Positions 23,619-54,300 of a stretch of 64,000 nt of DNA are shown piece by piece. The notes under the pieces are model-generated. The model did not search any database, had not been told where the DNA came from, and saw nothing but the letters and a program-made list of their open reading frames with translations. Position numbers and translations under genes: made by a program. How positions within the stretch are numbered: the first letter of the stretch is position 1; the number at the start of each line of letters is the position of its first letter. The DNA is from Enoplosus armatus (Eukaryota > Chordata > Actinopteri > Centrarchiformes > Enoplosidae): NCBI RefSeq assembly GCF_043641665.1, contig NC_092191.1, positions 17,143,501-17,207,500 of the forward strand, read 5' to 3'.

Positions 23619-26600
23619 ATGGAGGCCCCTGTGGAGGAGAAGGAGCCGTCGCCGATGGACGAGTCCTTGCCCGCGTCTCTGCCCACCTTGGGCCCGGCCG
23701 TGCCCCCCTACGTCACTTTGGGCCTGACTGTGGTCTACACAGTCTTCTACTCCCTCCTCTTCATCTTCATCTACGTCCAGCTCTGGCTGGTGCTGCGATA
23801 CCGACACAAGCGCTTCAGCTACCAGACCGTGTTCCTGTCCCTGTGCCTGCTGTGGTCGGCCCTGCGCACCGTGCTCTTCTCCTTCTACTTCAAGAACTTT
23901 GTCACAGCCAACACTTTGGGGCCCTTCCCCTTCTGGCTGCTCTACTGCTTCCCTGTCTGCCTCCAGTTCTTCACACTCAGCCTCATGAACCTTTACTTTG
24001 CGCAGGTGAGTTAGCAGACCTGGGAGCTGTTGACACTATCACGTACCATCTGCACCTGTGTGTTTGTAATGTGAGGGCGGTATTGTGCTCAAACACGTGT
24101 TTAACTTGTTATTACTCCACTTGGGTGTTTGACCTTCACTGTGCAGGATGGTGTATGTGGAGAGTTTGTTTTCACGTTTGTATGCAGAGAGGGGACGTTT
24201 CTCTCTGTTCCCATCTTAAATCTCAGTTCATGATGCTTATGGAGGTTAGAGCAGGACTTTGTGACAAGGTTATACTTTTTTTTTTTTGCGGAAAAACCTT
24301 ATTATACATTAATTATTATTCCGTGAAGAGTATTTTTATATGTCATAAAGCATGTCTGGAGTGGATCTTTAAACGTACACTGACCTCTTGTGCACTAGGG
24401 GATGCAACCTTTTGGTGTTGTGCTGCCATTGGACCAAATATAAAATGGCTTCTAGTACCAATATGAAGTTGTACAGTATAAGATCATTTAGAGGTAGAGT
24501 CATTCAAAATTAGGACTGGGCGTATGGTTGAAGTGAATATCACAACAATATGAAGAATAGGGTCACAACTAATGATTATTTACTGTTATTGATTAATCTG
24601 TCAGCATTTGTTTCACTTATCATGATATTAATGAAAGATAAGATTTGCTTTACATCCAAAAAAGGTTCAAACAAAACCTTTAACAACTACTTTTGTGACT
24701 TTTCAATTACAATTTGCTTTAAATCTATTTGAATGTTTGAATTTGAATTGTTTAAGAAATTTGTAAAACAATAACACAATATGATAACATAGATATCAAC
24801 ACTGAATTATCTGCCAGGCATACCGGCTGCAACAAATACATTTGATGTGACACTCTAATTATCACTAATATTAACAGAACCGGACAGCAAGTACCCTGTA
24901 ATATTCACTGACTGTCCAGTGAATTTTACCTGTTGCTATCAGTGTGATACACTCTCATTCAGATCAGCCACACAGTGCAATGCAGTGAGCAATTCCTTCG
25001 TCTGCTTACTTAATCCAAATATCAAATAATAGCTTCTCTGGCCGCTGCCTGGAGCTTATTTTTAGCATAATCCTCTTGTGCTGATTTGAGTCACAGTTGA
25101 CGAGATTGACGGTGAGGCACGAAGCACTCCGTGTGGAGCTGTGCTGTGTGACTGTTGTGTATCTGAAGTTCAGAACGCTGCTGTGTTCAGCTGCGTGGTT
25201 CCTGTTTCAAAGGAATGTCTTTGGTTTTGCCTCGAAGAGCGAGAATACAGAAGTGAGAATGGGGCTGCTGAAATAGCGTGATGAATTTGCATGATTTGTT
25301 TTCTTTTCACAGGTTGTTTTCAAGGCAAAGTCGAAGTATGCACCGGAGCTTTTGAGATACAGGTGAGATCAGGCAGTGACCTTTAGGAGAAGGGGGTCAC
25401 GCATTTACTAGATTTCGTTTCCATTAAATGCATTTTAATTATAGCAGAAAAAACAAAATAAACGAGAAGTTTTGGGGGATTAATGTGTTTCTCGTTTCCT
25501 GACCCACAGGCTGCCTCTGTACCTGCTCTTCCTGTTCATCAGCCTGGTGTTTTTAGTTGTGAACTTAGTGTGTGCCCTGCTGGTGAGGATGTCCTCTGCG
25601 GATGCCCACACCGTCGTGCTGGTGAGGGTCGCAATCAACGACACACTTTTTGTTCTGTGCGCCGTCTCGCTCTCCGTGTGTCTTTACAAGATCGCTAAGA
25701 TGTCACTGGCCAACATTTACCTGGAATCCAAGGTAAGAAATACTCCCCCGAGCCTGTGTGGTGCACAGAGATTAGACATCCAATATGAATAGTTCAACAG
25801 AATAAAAGTGATTTGTTTCATAGTGATCCATGTAATTTATGCTTTGTACATAGTAATTGTGTCCGAGCAGCACAGTGTCTCCTTGTGCATACAGCTGATG
25901 TGCAGCTGTTCTTACCTTCAGTTTCCATGTAGTTTTTATATGATTTCTCAAATGTTTTAATCAGATGATGTCTCATTTTCTCCTGAAGGTAGACGGAAAT
26001 GTAATCTCTTAATGCAACTCTTCACACTGTGCAGGGGACGTCAGTGTGCCAGGTGACAGCTATCGGAGCCATCGTCATCCTCCTGTACTCATCCAGGGCC
26101 TGCTACAATCTGGTCGTCCTGGGACTCTCAAACAAGAGTATCAACTCCTTTGACTACGACTGGTACAACGTTTCAGACCAGGTGAACCACCAGAGGCCGT
26201 AATGTTTTCAGAGTTATTAGTTCATGTGAAAAGTTTTGCTCGAAGGCAGACAGTGAGTTTTGTCTTATGTGGGAGAATGGTGGAGAATAACTTTTTTGTT
26301 CTTGGCAAATGATGATGATTGTAATTAGGAAATATAGTTTCCTCCATCTTTGGGTAAAACTGCAGGCTGTTATGTTTTTCTTTTTGTTTTTCAGGCAGAT
26401 CTACAGTCGACTCTGGGCAACGCTGGCTACATCGTCTTCGGAGTGGTGTTGTTTGTATGGGAGCTGCTCCCCACTTCTCTCGTAGTTTTCTTCTTCCGAG
26501 TTCGGCAGCCTAACCAAGACAGGGTGAGTCAGCAATTTACCCTAAGCCAGCCTCAGGCATCCTCCCAGGGGTCACAAGATGAATCTGAGATGATTTATAG

Positions 26601-27226
26601 GACAGAGTATTAGTAGTTCACCTACACAAAATGTCTGTATGTGTTATTTTTCTTAATACTGGACAGTTTGGTCGTTTCAAAAATGTAAAATGTATTCAAA
26701 TTAAACAATCTGACAAAAAGACAATCTCTTTGGTGAAACTGCTCACAAGTCATACACAATGGCAACGTGTGACGAGGGGTTGCAAGTACATATTTCTTTA
26801 TCTCACGGGGTCATAAGCAAATTATGTGGAATACAGTCTAAAGAAACTACCATTTTCGTTCACCATTATATCTGTTTATTGTCTTGTCCTGCAGAGTGGC
26901 TCTGGGCTTCCTGGGCACGTCTTCTCCTCTAGGTCTTATTTCTTCGACAACCCACGGCGTTATGACAGCGACGATGACCTGGCGTGGAGCGTCATGCCTC
27001 AGAACATCCAAGCCAGGTAAACTAAAGCACCACGATCTGATCTCTGAAATACTGTACATGAAGTAGGACTGGTGAAAGGGCAGAGTTTAATGGATGGATC
27101 TGATTCTCCAGTCTGGCCGCTGACAGCTACGAGTGGGGGAGCCAAAGCAGCAGCATCGGTGCCTACATTGGAGGGGACGACGGCTGCCACCTCCCTCCTC
27201 CTCCAGAGGAGCTCAGCCATTACTGA
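23619..27226 (+). CDS. gpr137b: Integral membrane protein GPR137B, complete 7-exon gene
   Basis: A seven-transmembrane lysosomal membrane protein of the GPR137 family; mammalian work links it to RagA/mTORC1 at the lysosome and to osteoclast function. Exons: 23619-24005, 25313-25362, 25510-25732, 26035-26181, 26395-26523, 26895-27016, 27112-27226; 1173 nt, 390 residues. All junctions are GT/AG and in phase. Seen in the protein: [20 protein letters not shown] (first membrane segment), [65 protein letters not shown] with a conserved glycosylation sequon, and [18 protein letters not shown]. The last 38 residues (ending [10 protein letters not shown]) diverge from the human tail. The start is the ATG in GGTCATGGAG, which aligns with the family start. 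It is tail-to-tail with egln1. Teleosts may have a paralogue, so no a/b suffix is given. Confidence 0.97.
24563..24625 (+). repeat. Interspersed repeat fragment in gpr137b intron 1
   Basis: ACAACTAATGATTATTTACT followed by GTTATTGATTAATCTGTCAG belongs to the same family as 44229-44420 and 51845-51973. Only the left part is preserved. Confidence 0.5.
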
Positions 27227-27617
27227 CCAGAGTTCAGTGACTCCTGCTGACCTGTGGCATTGTTTTTTTACTGTATATTTTTGCACAGTCTCTCTTAGTG
27301 ACAGAGGCACATGGGGCTGAAAGTCGCCCCTCTACTCGATACATTCACTTTTCTATTCAGTCTAGAGAAGAACTAACAGGCTTTCCTCTCTGCCAGTATA
27401 TGAAGGTCCACTGATGGGACATTAATTTTGCACACTTCTTGTACAAAGTATGATCTAATTTTGACTGCTCTTAAGCATTTTCATTGTATTATAGTTTATA
27501 TTGAATACTGCTTAATATATTTCCTGACTTTTATAATAATGTACTGTATTACTATTTTATGTACTATGTCCTTTTTCATACAAATGTTTATATAGAGGAG
27601 ATATTCATTTGATTCAT

Positions 27618-27623
27618 ATTAAA
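27618..27623 (+). promoter_or_regulatory. Possible gpr137b polyadenylation signal (ATTAAA)
   Basis: The first clear hexamer variant downstream of the stop codon, about 390 bp into the 3' UTR. A second ATTAAA occurs near 27892. No canonical AATAAA was found before these. Confidence 0.3.
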
Positions 27624-29132
27624 ACATTTTAAATGCTGTGAAAAATGCAGTTCATTTTTAACATCACACCAATACTGTATGATGAATTGACAGTAGTACA
27701 CTGCAGCGCCCCCAACTGTTAGTTATAGAGACATTTCTTTGAAACAAATGTGACCATCAAAAGTATTTGTTGTTTTCATAATTGCGATAAAACTGTCTCC
27801 TTCTGAGAACGGGAGAGGAAAACAGTGAAAATGGTTCAACCATGTTAACTGGTTGTAACTGAGGACCGCTGAAACTGGTTCAGAGTTGGACATTAAAGGA
27901 ACATTTATTAGAAAAACCTGCAGGCCGGACATGTTTTGCACTTCTCTCCATTTTACTGTGAAGATGGTTGAATTCTAAAAGCCTAAATACATACAAGTAG
28001 TTAATTATTAATTTACAAAATGGGAACATTCTCACAATACACTTGGTTTAAGTTTAGAGATTGACTTGTTGTCTTGATGTCTTGTTGTTAGATTAAATTA
28101 GTGACTAAGCACTGATTTGTGTCTAAAGCAGAAAGTAATTGATTGCCATTGATACATTTAATCAAAGACTGAAAACATACTCTGGCACATAGTGCAGAAC
28201 AATATATGACCTTAGAGAAATCCATTTGCAAAGCCATTTATATAACAATTTACTGGTTGATTGTGTCATTTACCACTTGATCAATATACTAAAATGTTCA
28301 TTACTGAAATCATCTAAATATTTTAATCACGTTATCTTATTTTCAGTTTCAGAGTAGGCTGTAGTTTTCAGAGCTGTAAAGACAATGCTACACATTATAT
28401 TGATTGGGGGGAAAAAACTTGAATTTGCTGATGGTTGTCCTAAAGCTAAGAATGTTTTTCCTCTCACCAAGCAGGAAGAATTGAATTTGCGTCACATGAA
28501 TGGAGTTGTATTTATCCTGGGGTCCAGAAAATTAGAAGAAATGAGGTGCAATGCAACATAGGCCTGCAGAGGGCAGCATGAAACTGCATATAATGCAAAC
28601 AGGACACGGTAGTATACACACTGCACTGCCACATGCATGTAGTTTCTCCTTAAATCAGTGCCAAATCAAACAATGAATGAATTCAAACTAAGACCAACGC
28701 ATTTCTGTCAGAAAAATGGTGTTTTTAATTCAGATCATTCCTCATATTATTGCAAACTCAAGCACATTTTGCCATACAGTAGCTTATAACAGCTGATTCC
28801 ATGTGAAAAGCATAACACATTAAGCATATGCAGAACACTGTACCTTTAAGGAATTAACCGCAAAAACCAATATGCAAAAGATGTAGATTCTCTCTGAGCT
28901 TAGTTCCTGTTGAAGCGATTTTCTGAAAATGTCTGCTGTAACGTAAAGAGATGAAAGGGAAAATAAAACAAAAAAAACACAATCCCTTTCAGTACGATAT
29001 GACATTCAACGTCCGCTGGGTTGCCCTGGTTTGCTGGAAATGAACAGAAATCACTGTGTATTTGTCTGTTTTGTCTCCATAAACATGGATCTTCCACCCA
29101 CTCAGGCAAAAGTCTGCTGTTTTGCCATGGAG

Positions 29133-29185
29133 AACACACACACACACACACACACATACACACTCACACACACACTCACACACAC
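29133..29185. repeat. Interrupted CA microsatellite in egln1 3' UTR
   Basis: CACACA tract with CATA and CTCA interruptions, 70-120 bp downstream of the egln1 stop on the minus strand. Confidence 0.9.
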
Positions 29186-29251
29186 TCTCTATAGGCCACT
29201 TTCTTAGGACAGAGCACTTAATGGCTGTTTGGAGGGGATGCAGGCTTTCCA

Positions 29252-48766
<19,515 letters not shown>

Positions 48767-49010
48767 GTTTGAGGCTACGACTGGTGCCCTGCGCCTTTAA
48801 TTTCGCTCCTTCACACGCGCCCTGCTAACCGACAACTTTGGAAACGATCCACTGCCTCTGCCACGCTACACCGAGCGAGACGGAAAAGTAAGACTCAAAA
48901 CCTCGCCATTTTTCGCCACTTACCCCCTCTTTACATCTTGTATCAGTGAAATAATACGACAACGTGCGCCCTGTGCAGAGCATTTTGGGCTGGGTCGTTG
49001 TCTTCAGGAG
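48767..49010 (-). promoter_or_regulatory. egln1 promoter with candidate hypoxia response element
   Basis: The CpG-containing flank upstream of the egln1 ATG. ACGTG at 48962-48966 (about 200 bp upstream of the ATG) is the HIF-binding core RCGTG. It is followed after four bases by CTGTG, the reverse of the ancillary CACAG motif known from classical elements. Mammalian EGLN1 is a HIF target through a proximal element, so this placement is plausible, but function is inferred. A palindromic CACGTG lies further up at 49180-49185. Confidence 0.45.
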
Positions 49011-49337
49011 GCATTTCTGCTGGCTAGCTGTCGGTCCGAGGGTGATGCATGGCGCCGCTCCGTGTGTGCTCAGTCTGTCTGTGGTCCAGCCCGCTCTGAC
49101 GTCTACACACAGGCACCGCCCCTATGGCGCTGCTTTCACAGGCTGTCGGACACATGAAGATTGATAGAATGGCTCGAAACACGTGGAAGTAGTTCGATGT
49201 CATGCCACGGCAATAGGGAGCATGTCTGTTCCTATGTCTGCTAAAAAATTGATAAATGTCATCTTGACTAGACCCGTCGGCTCCAGTCGTGCAGGCTCAG
49301 CGATTATTCTCTATAATCACGTTTACTGACATACAGG

Positions 49338-49793
49338 CAGTGGTGGAAAGTTCCTTTCCTCAAATACTGTACTTGAGAACAATTTTGAGATATTTGTACT
49401 TTACTTGAGCATTTCCATTTCATGCTACATTATACTTTATCATTGCTATAAATTAAACTTCCCAACATTATAAAATATATAAAATTAGCTCCACCAACTA
49501 GCTACTTCGTCACAATGCTAGTTACACATTATAATGCATCAGCATTTATGCAATATTAACATTTGAAAATAATAAATAATATGCATACTTGTACAACAAT
49601 CTGAAAGGGAATATCCTGAGTGATGAATACTTATTTTTGATACAGAACATTTAGCTGATAACGCCTCTGTATTTACACATAAGTAAACTTTTGAATGCAG
49701 CACTTTCACTTGTAATGTAATGTAAAGTATTTTTCCAATCTGGTATTGCTACTTTCACTTAAGTAAATGATCTAAATATTTGATCCACCACTG
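49338..49793. mobile_element. Near-complete hAT-type MITE
   Basis: A 456-bp non-coding element with inverted ends: CAGTGGTGGA at 49338-49347 and TCCACCACTG at 49784-49793. The flanking octamers CATACAGG (left) and CATTAAGG (right) agree at 6 of 8 positions, as expected for an aged 8-bp hAT target duplication. The interior carries the TACTTTACTTGAG motifs seen in the truncated relative at 19633-19800. It lies between the egln1 and tsnax promoters. Confidence 0.8.
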
Positions 49794-51039
49794 CATTAAG
49801 GGTTGGTAGAAATAAAAGTTCCGATATAGTCTTTCTGTCTTTGCCACCTCGTCTATGTAGCGCTAGAGGCAGGAAGCATATTTTGGCGGGGAAACCATCG
49901 TGAACATGGAAAGTGTGTTGGCAGCTCAAGAATAAATGATTGGAGCCTTTAGCAGTTTTTGGTTAGAGCATCACTGACATGTGTGGTACACATTTTCTTC
50001 CTGCAGTACCACAAAGTAGCTCCCTGCAGCTTAGTCAATAAAACAATACAACAGCTTTGGAAAAGCATTACGCCAACAGCTGTGTTGTTATAATTATTCC
50101 ATAACAGAGGCATTGGAAAACCCCAGCAGGTCGAAAGCTCGAATGTAGGAGCTTTAAGGGGGCACCTGAAGGCATCATCAGTCAACGTCACTGTCAGTGT
50201 GTTTTGCCCTCATTCCTGGTTGCATGTGTAAAATTCCTTTCACAGAACAAAAGAATATTTTGTATAAAGATGTTGCTGCTGTTATGATAGACTGATTGGT
50301 TAGTTAGTGGGCGCTTAATGAAGTTCATGATTGCGGTTGTGAGGGACTGAAATCGACTATCGGAATGCATATTGAAACACATTGTGATTAGATTTTTATG
50401 AAGCATAAACTTACGTTCAGATGAATGTCATAATGTCCAGTCATCACTCATCACACTAATAAGTGAAACGGGCTTTTGAATGACAGGGAGTGTGCTGTGC
50501 AGAGGCAAAGCGCAAGCTCAAGTTGGCACCAGTCGTGCGGCACGTACACAGTCTGCAGGAGTCCCTGGAGGAGGGGTTACTGGAGAGAAGCGAGTAATCT
50601 GATCAAGAAAGGTTGGATGAAACATACTTTAATAGCAACAAATGACACAGGCCAGTCTAGGATGGCAGTCTGGAGATGACTAGTTGCTCAATCTGGGTTT
50701 GGACTGGAAACAGAAAGTACTCTGGCTGTGAAGGCGGGCCTGTGTCACTCCTTATTGAAGACATTTAACACAGGGATATGCCTATAATTAGTATCTGCAA
50801 CAATCAACCATGCACGACACTGAATGCTTCATAACAATCAACCTCAGGTACAAACATATAATTGGTTATATTCCAGGATGAACTCTACATCATAAAACAA
50901 ACAATTCATTGTTTAGTTTAAATTATGTTTCGATTATTTGTTACAGTTTTTAATTATTTTAAAATAAAAATAAAAATCAACAAATGTGATTTATGTAAAT
51001 TGGGGAAATGCTGTAATAAACCATAATGCCACATTCTGC

Positions 51040-51399
51040 TGTGTTACTACATCTCCCATGACGCACTTCTCCTCACTTCCTGCTACGCGTGTAAATAGCG
51101 CAAAAGCCCCGCGATGAACGAGGTCGACATGAATGCCTGTTTTTAAAAACAAGTAAACAGGATTTATTTCGCATTGTGGGATATTTAGACATTATCCAGT
51201 CTGTTTATTATTGGTCAGCGATGGTAACTTTTATGTGTAAATCGAGCTGTTTTGTTTAGTGACCTTAATAATCCCTGACAGATGTAAAGAACTCAGCAGC
51301 ACAGACTTCAGCGGCTACAGCAGTTAGCGTTCAAACATCACGTTAACCGAGCTGAAAGTACTCACGTTTACTAAAAGGATAAATTACAACACTGACGGC
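51040..51399 (+). promoter_or_regulatory. tsnax promoter and 5' UTR region
   Basis: Contains ACTACATCTCCCATGACGC at 51046-51064, close to the vertebrate ZNF143/Staf consensus (ACTACAATTCCCAGAATGC), and a CACTTCCTG ETS-type site at 51074-51082. Such elements mark TATA-less housekeeping promoters. A ten-codon upstream frame opens at 51114 and stops at 51146; it would be in the leader if transcription starts near the ETS site. Confidence 0.45.
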
Positions 51400-54300
51400 A
51401 TGAATAAGCGAGAAGGTAAGTTCAGCGTTTGAGACTCAACTAAGAAAAACAACGTTTTAATGGAAGTTGTATTGTTGGTTGTTCTCACCAGCATGGGATA
51501 CCTCTGTTACTGTTAACTAACTAGTTAGCTAAAAAATAAAGATACTAAGACATGCGGTATGATTACTGTTGAGATTGGACTGCAGTGAAATTATTCGTAT
51601 ATTGATGTTTAAACTGTCAGTCTGCCATTCATTAACGTTGTTGGTCAGTCAGCACATAATTCTCCCGATTCATTGATCATAATTTAGTCTATAAGATGTG
51701 AGAATAGAAAAAAAAATGTCCCTCACCATTTCCCAGAGCCAAGGTTACGTCTTCATGTAACTTGATTTACCAGCAATCCAAACTCACGGATAGTCACTTT
51801 ACCATCTTAGAAAACTAAGAAAATCAGCAAATACACATATTTGAGAAGCTGGAACCAGTAATCTTTTTTTTTTGTTGTTGGCATTTTTGATTTAAAAGTG
51901 CCATAAACAATTAATCCATTATCGTAATTATTGCAGGTGATTTGGTCGATTGGCTAATAATTTCAGCTCTAGCTCAAATCAATCAATCAATCAATCAGTC
52001 AATCCAGCAGAGGCCAAAGTATCTTGATTTTAAGTCCCTAAAACGAGTCAAGCCCGAAAAAATGCCAAATCCTACAATTCCCACAACACAGCTCTATAGT
52101 GTCTTTTGTTAGAATCCCATGCCACATGAACGCCCTTGTCTTGACTGTCTATTAAATATAATATATAAAGTCTTCAGCCCAAGTGAAAATAACCCTGATG
52201 ACATCAGGATGAACGACTAAACTGATCTTCATGTGCAAAATGGGCGGCGTGCCTCTTTAATTTGACAAGGCCAGTTGAGAGAAAATGTCAGTAACTAGAG
52301 GCATTTGTTATTGAACACAAACTGCAGTATCACTGGACTTTTTCTGCTTCATGTCAGGTGAAGGATGTCCCCGGAAAAATGCTGATGCACTGCAGGATCG
52401 AGATGTGAGTGCCAACCCATCCTCACCTGTCATCGCTGCTTTCAAAGGTAACTGATTGCATTTTCACCCACGTGGTATTTCATTAGTGTTAAGACATCAA
52501 TCTAACTTTTTTTTCTTCTGTCTTTTAAGTGTTCCAGCAGGAGCTTGACACCAAACACGACAAATATGAGCGTCTTGTTAAGATCAGTCGAGACGTTACC
52601 ATCGAAAGCAAGAGGACCATTTTTCTTTTACACAGAGTGACCAGGTATGTGCTATTGTAGACAGTCATGTTAGAAGGTGCAGTTTAGTGTAGAAAGGAGA
52701 ATATAATTCTTCACTTTATTCAGGTTTTGTGGCAGAATGCTGCACAGATTGATGATTTACATGTTATTACGGTGGCTTTAGATTTAATTGTTCTGTTTTT
52801 CTGGGTACATTTCTAACTTTCATTCTGTGTGTTTTCTCTGGGTTGGAAGTGTACCAGATGCAGAGGACGTTCTGAATGACGCAGAAGGGAAACTAGATGG
52901 AGTCCGGCTGAAAATCGGTCTCATTGCTGAAGAGCTGAGAGGAGAGGACATCTATCAGTTTCACAGAGCTTTCACGCCAGGTGAGTTTCCGCTGACCTGG
53001 TTTAGGACGGCAAACAAGCCCTAAAATAAACTGTAGGTGGTTGTTTCAATATTTTATGAAATTGCAGTTTTGCATGAAAAAATACTTCTGCAAAGATACC
53101 ATGCCATCAACATAACAAGTACAAGAAAATCCTTTGTTTATTTTTCTTCGGCTCATTCATGAAGCAAAACAAGAGGCATTTTATTACAAATTGGAAATGT
53201 TTAACTTCCCAGATCAGTGCCTGTATAGTTGTATTTAAAAAATGTTATCGTAGATGTGTCAAGCAGTATTTTTTCCCGATCTTAGTAATTGACTGTTTTA
53301 ACGATCCTGATTTAATACATTAAAATCACCTTAGTCAAAGTGTGAGATTTTCTCAGAGAGATCTGTCTCCCCACCATTATATTTCTTTCAATATAGTAAT
53401 GCATTTCTGAATTGAGAAACAAACTCCAGCAAAAGGCACAAGTTAAAAACTTAATTACACAGAAGCTTTCAGAAGAAATGATTTTGCTGTGCTGCTATCA
53501 CCTCAGTCTTCCTCTTTGTGCTTTAGATTTATTGTGAAGTCACTGATAGTGTGAGAGCGCGACCTTGATGCAGGCCTGGATATGATCGACACACCCTCTG
53601 ATAAAAGTTGTTTTCCCACTAGCATCAATATCAGTTTTTGTTAGAGTAGCCAAAATGTCTGCAGAGTTTGGAGGAAAACATTACTGGGAGCGAGGGTGAG
53701 CTGTTATCTGGCAGCTGGGGAAGTCATTTTTAGATTGTGGTCAATCAGGAATCACTGCATCCTCCGCGACGTGACCAGTGGCAGTTCCCACCAATTAGAC
53801 GCTTCATTTTTTTCCCCCATTTTTATCGTCTTTATTAGATTGAGACTGGGCTCGCTGCACGGGCTCTCCAGATAATCTTGGCTGGACGAGAAGTCTCCAG
53901 GCATGTGTAATGGGTCTGCTTTTTTACATAAGGACCATTAAAGATATTGTGGCCTAAATCTGAACGTAATTGCCACTGATAACAGGGCCGGAGCGGCTCT
54001 TTGATAAGCTCTTTAGCTCGACCCGTACAGCAGCTATGAGACAGAGCAAACACAAGTGTTCTGGTGGGGCATTTCCCACGATTCACCTGCAGCTGAGTGA
54101 GCATTAAGCTCAATTCATCTGTTAAATCACCAGCGGCCATTCATACATATTTGTTGAATTGAATTTTTTGAAAACTATTAAAACCACTGATCCAGTCAGG
54201 CTATGCACACACTCAACTTTTCCAACTGCTGTGCCAGTAAAATGTGTCTAATTTCCACTCTGTTTTCCTTGAGTCATTGTTTAGACATCATCTTCAGTAT

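Larger units (their letters stand above)
27227..29251. other. Tail-to-tail spacer: 3' UTRs of gpr137b and egln1
   Basis: About 2 kb between the two stop codons of convergent genes. No gene is seen. Minus-strand ATTAAA (TTTAAT) occurs at about 28723 and could end egln1; an AATAAA complement lies near 27902. A CA tract at 29133-29185 falls in the probable egln1 3' UTR. Confidence 0.55.

Noticed and set aside
23450..24466. 338-codon plus-strand frame over the gpr137b first exon
   Set aside because: It is a shifted frame of the GC-rich exon 1 running on into the intron. The true frame gives the conserved GPR137B membrane segments and a matching splice donor.
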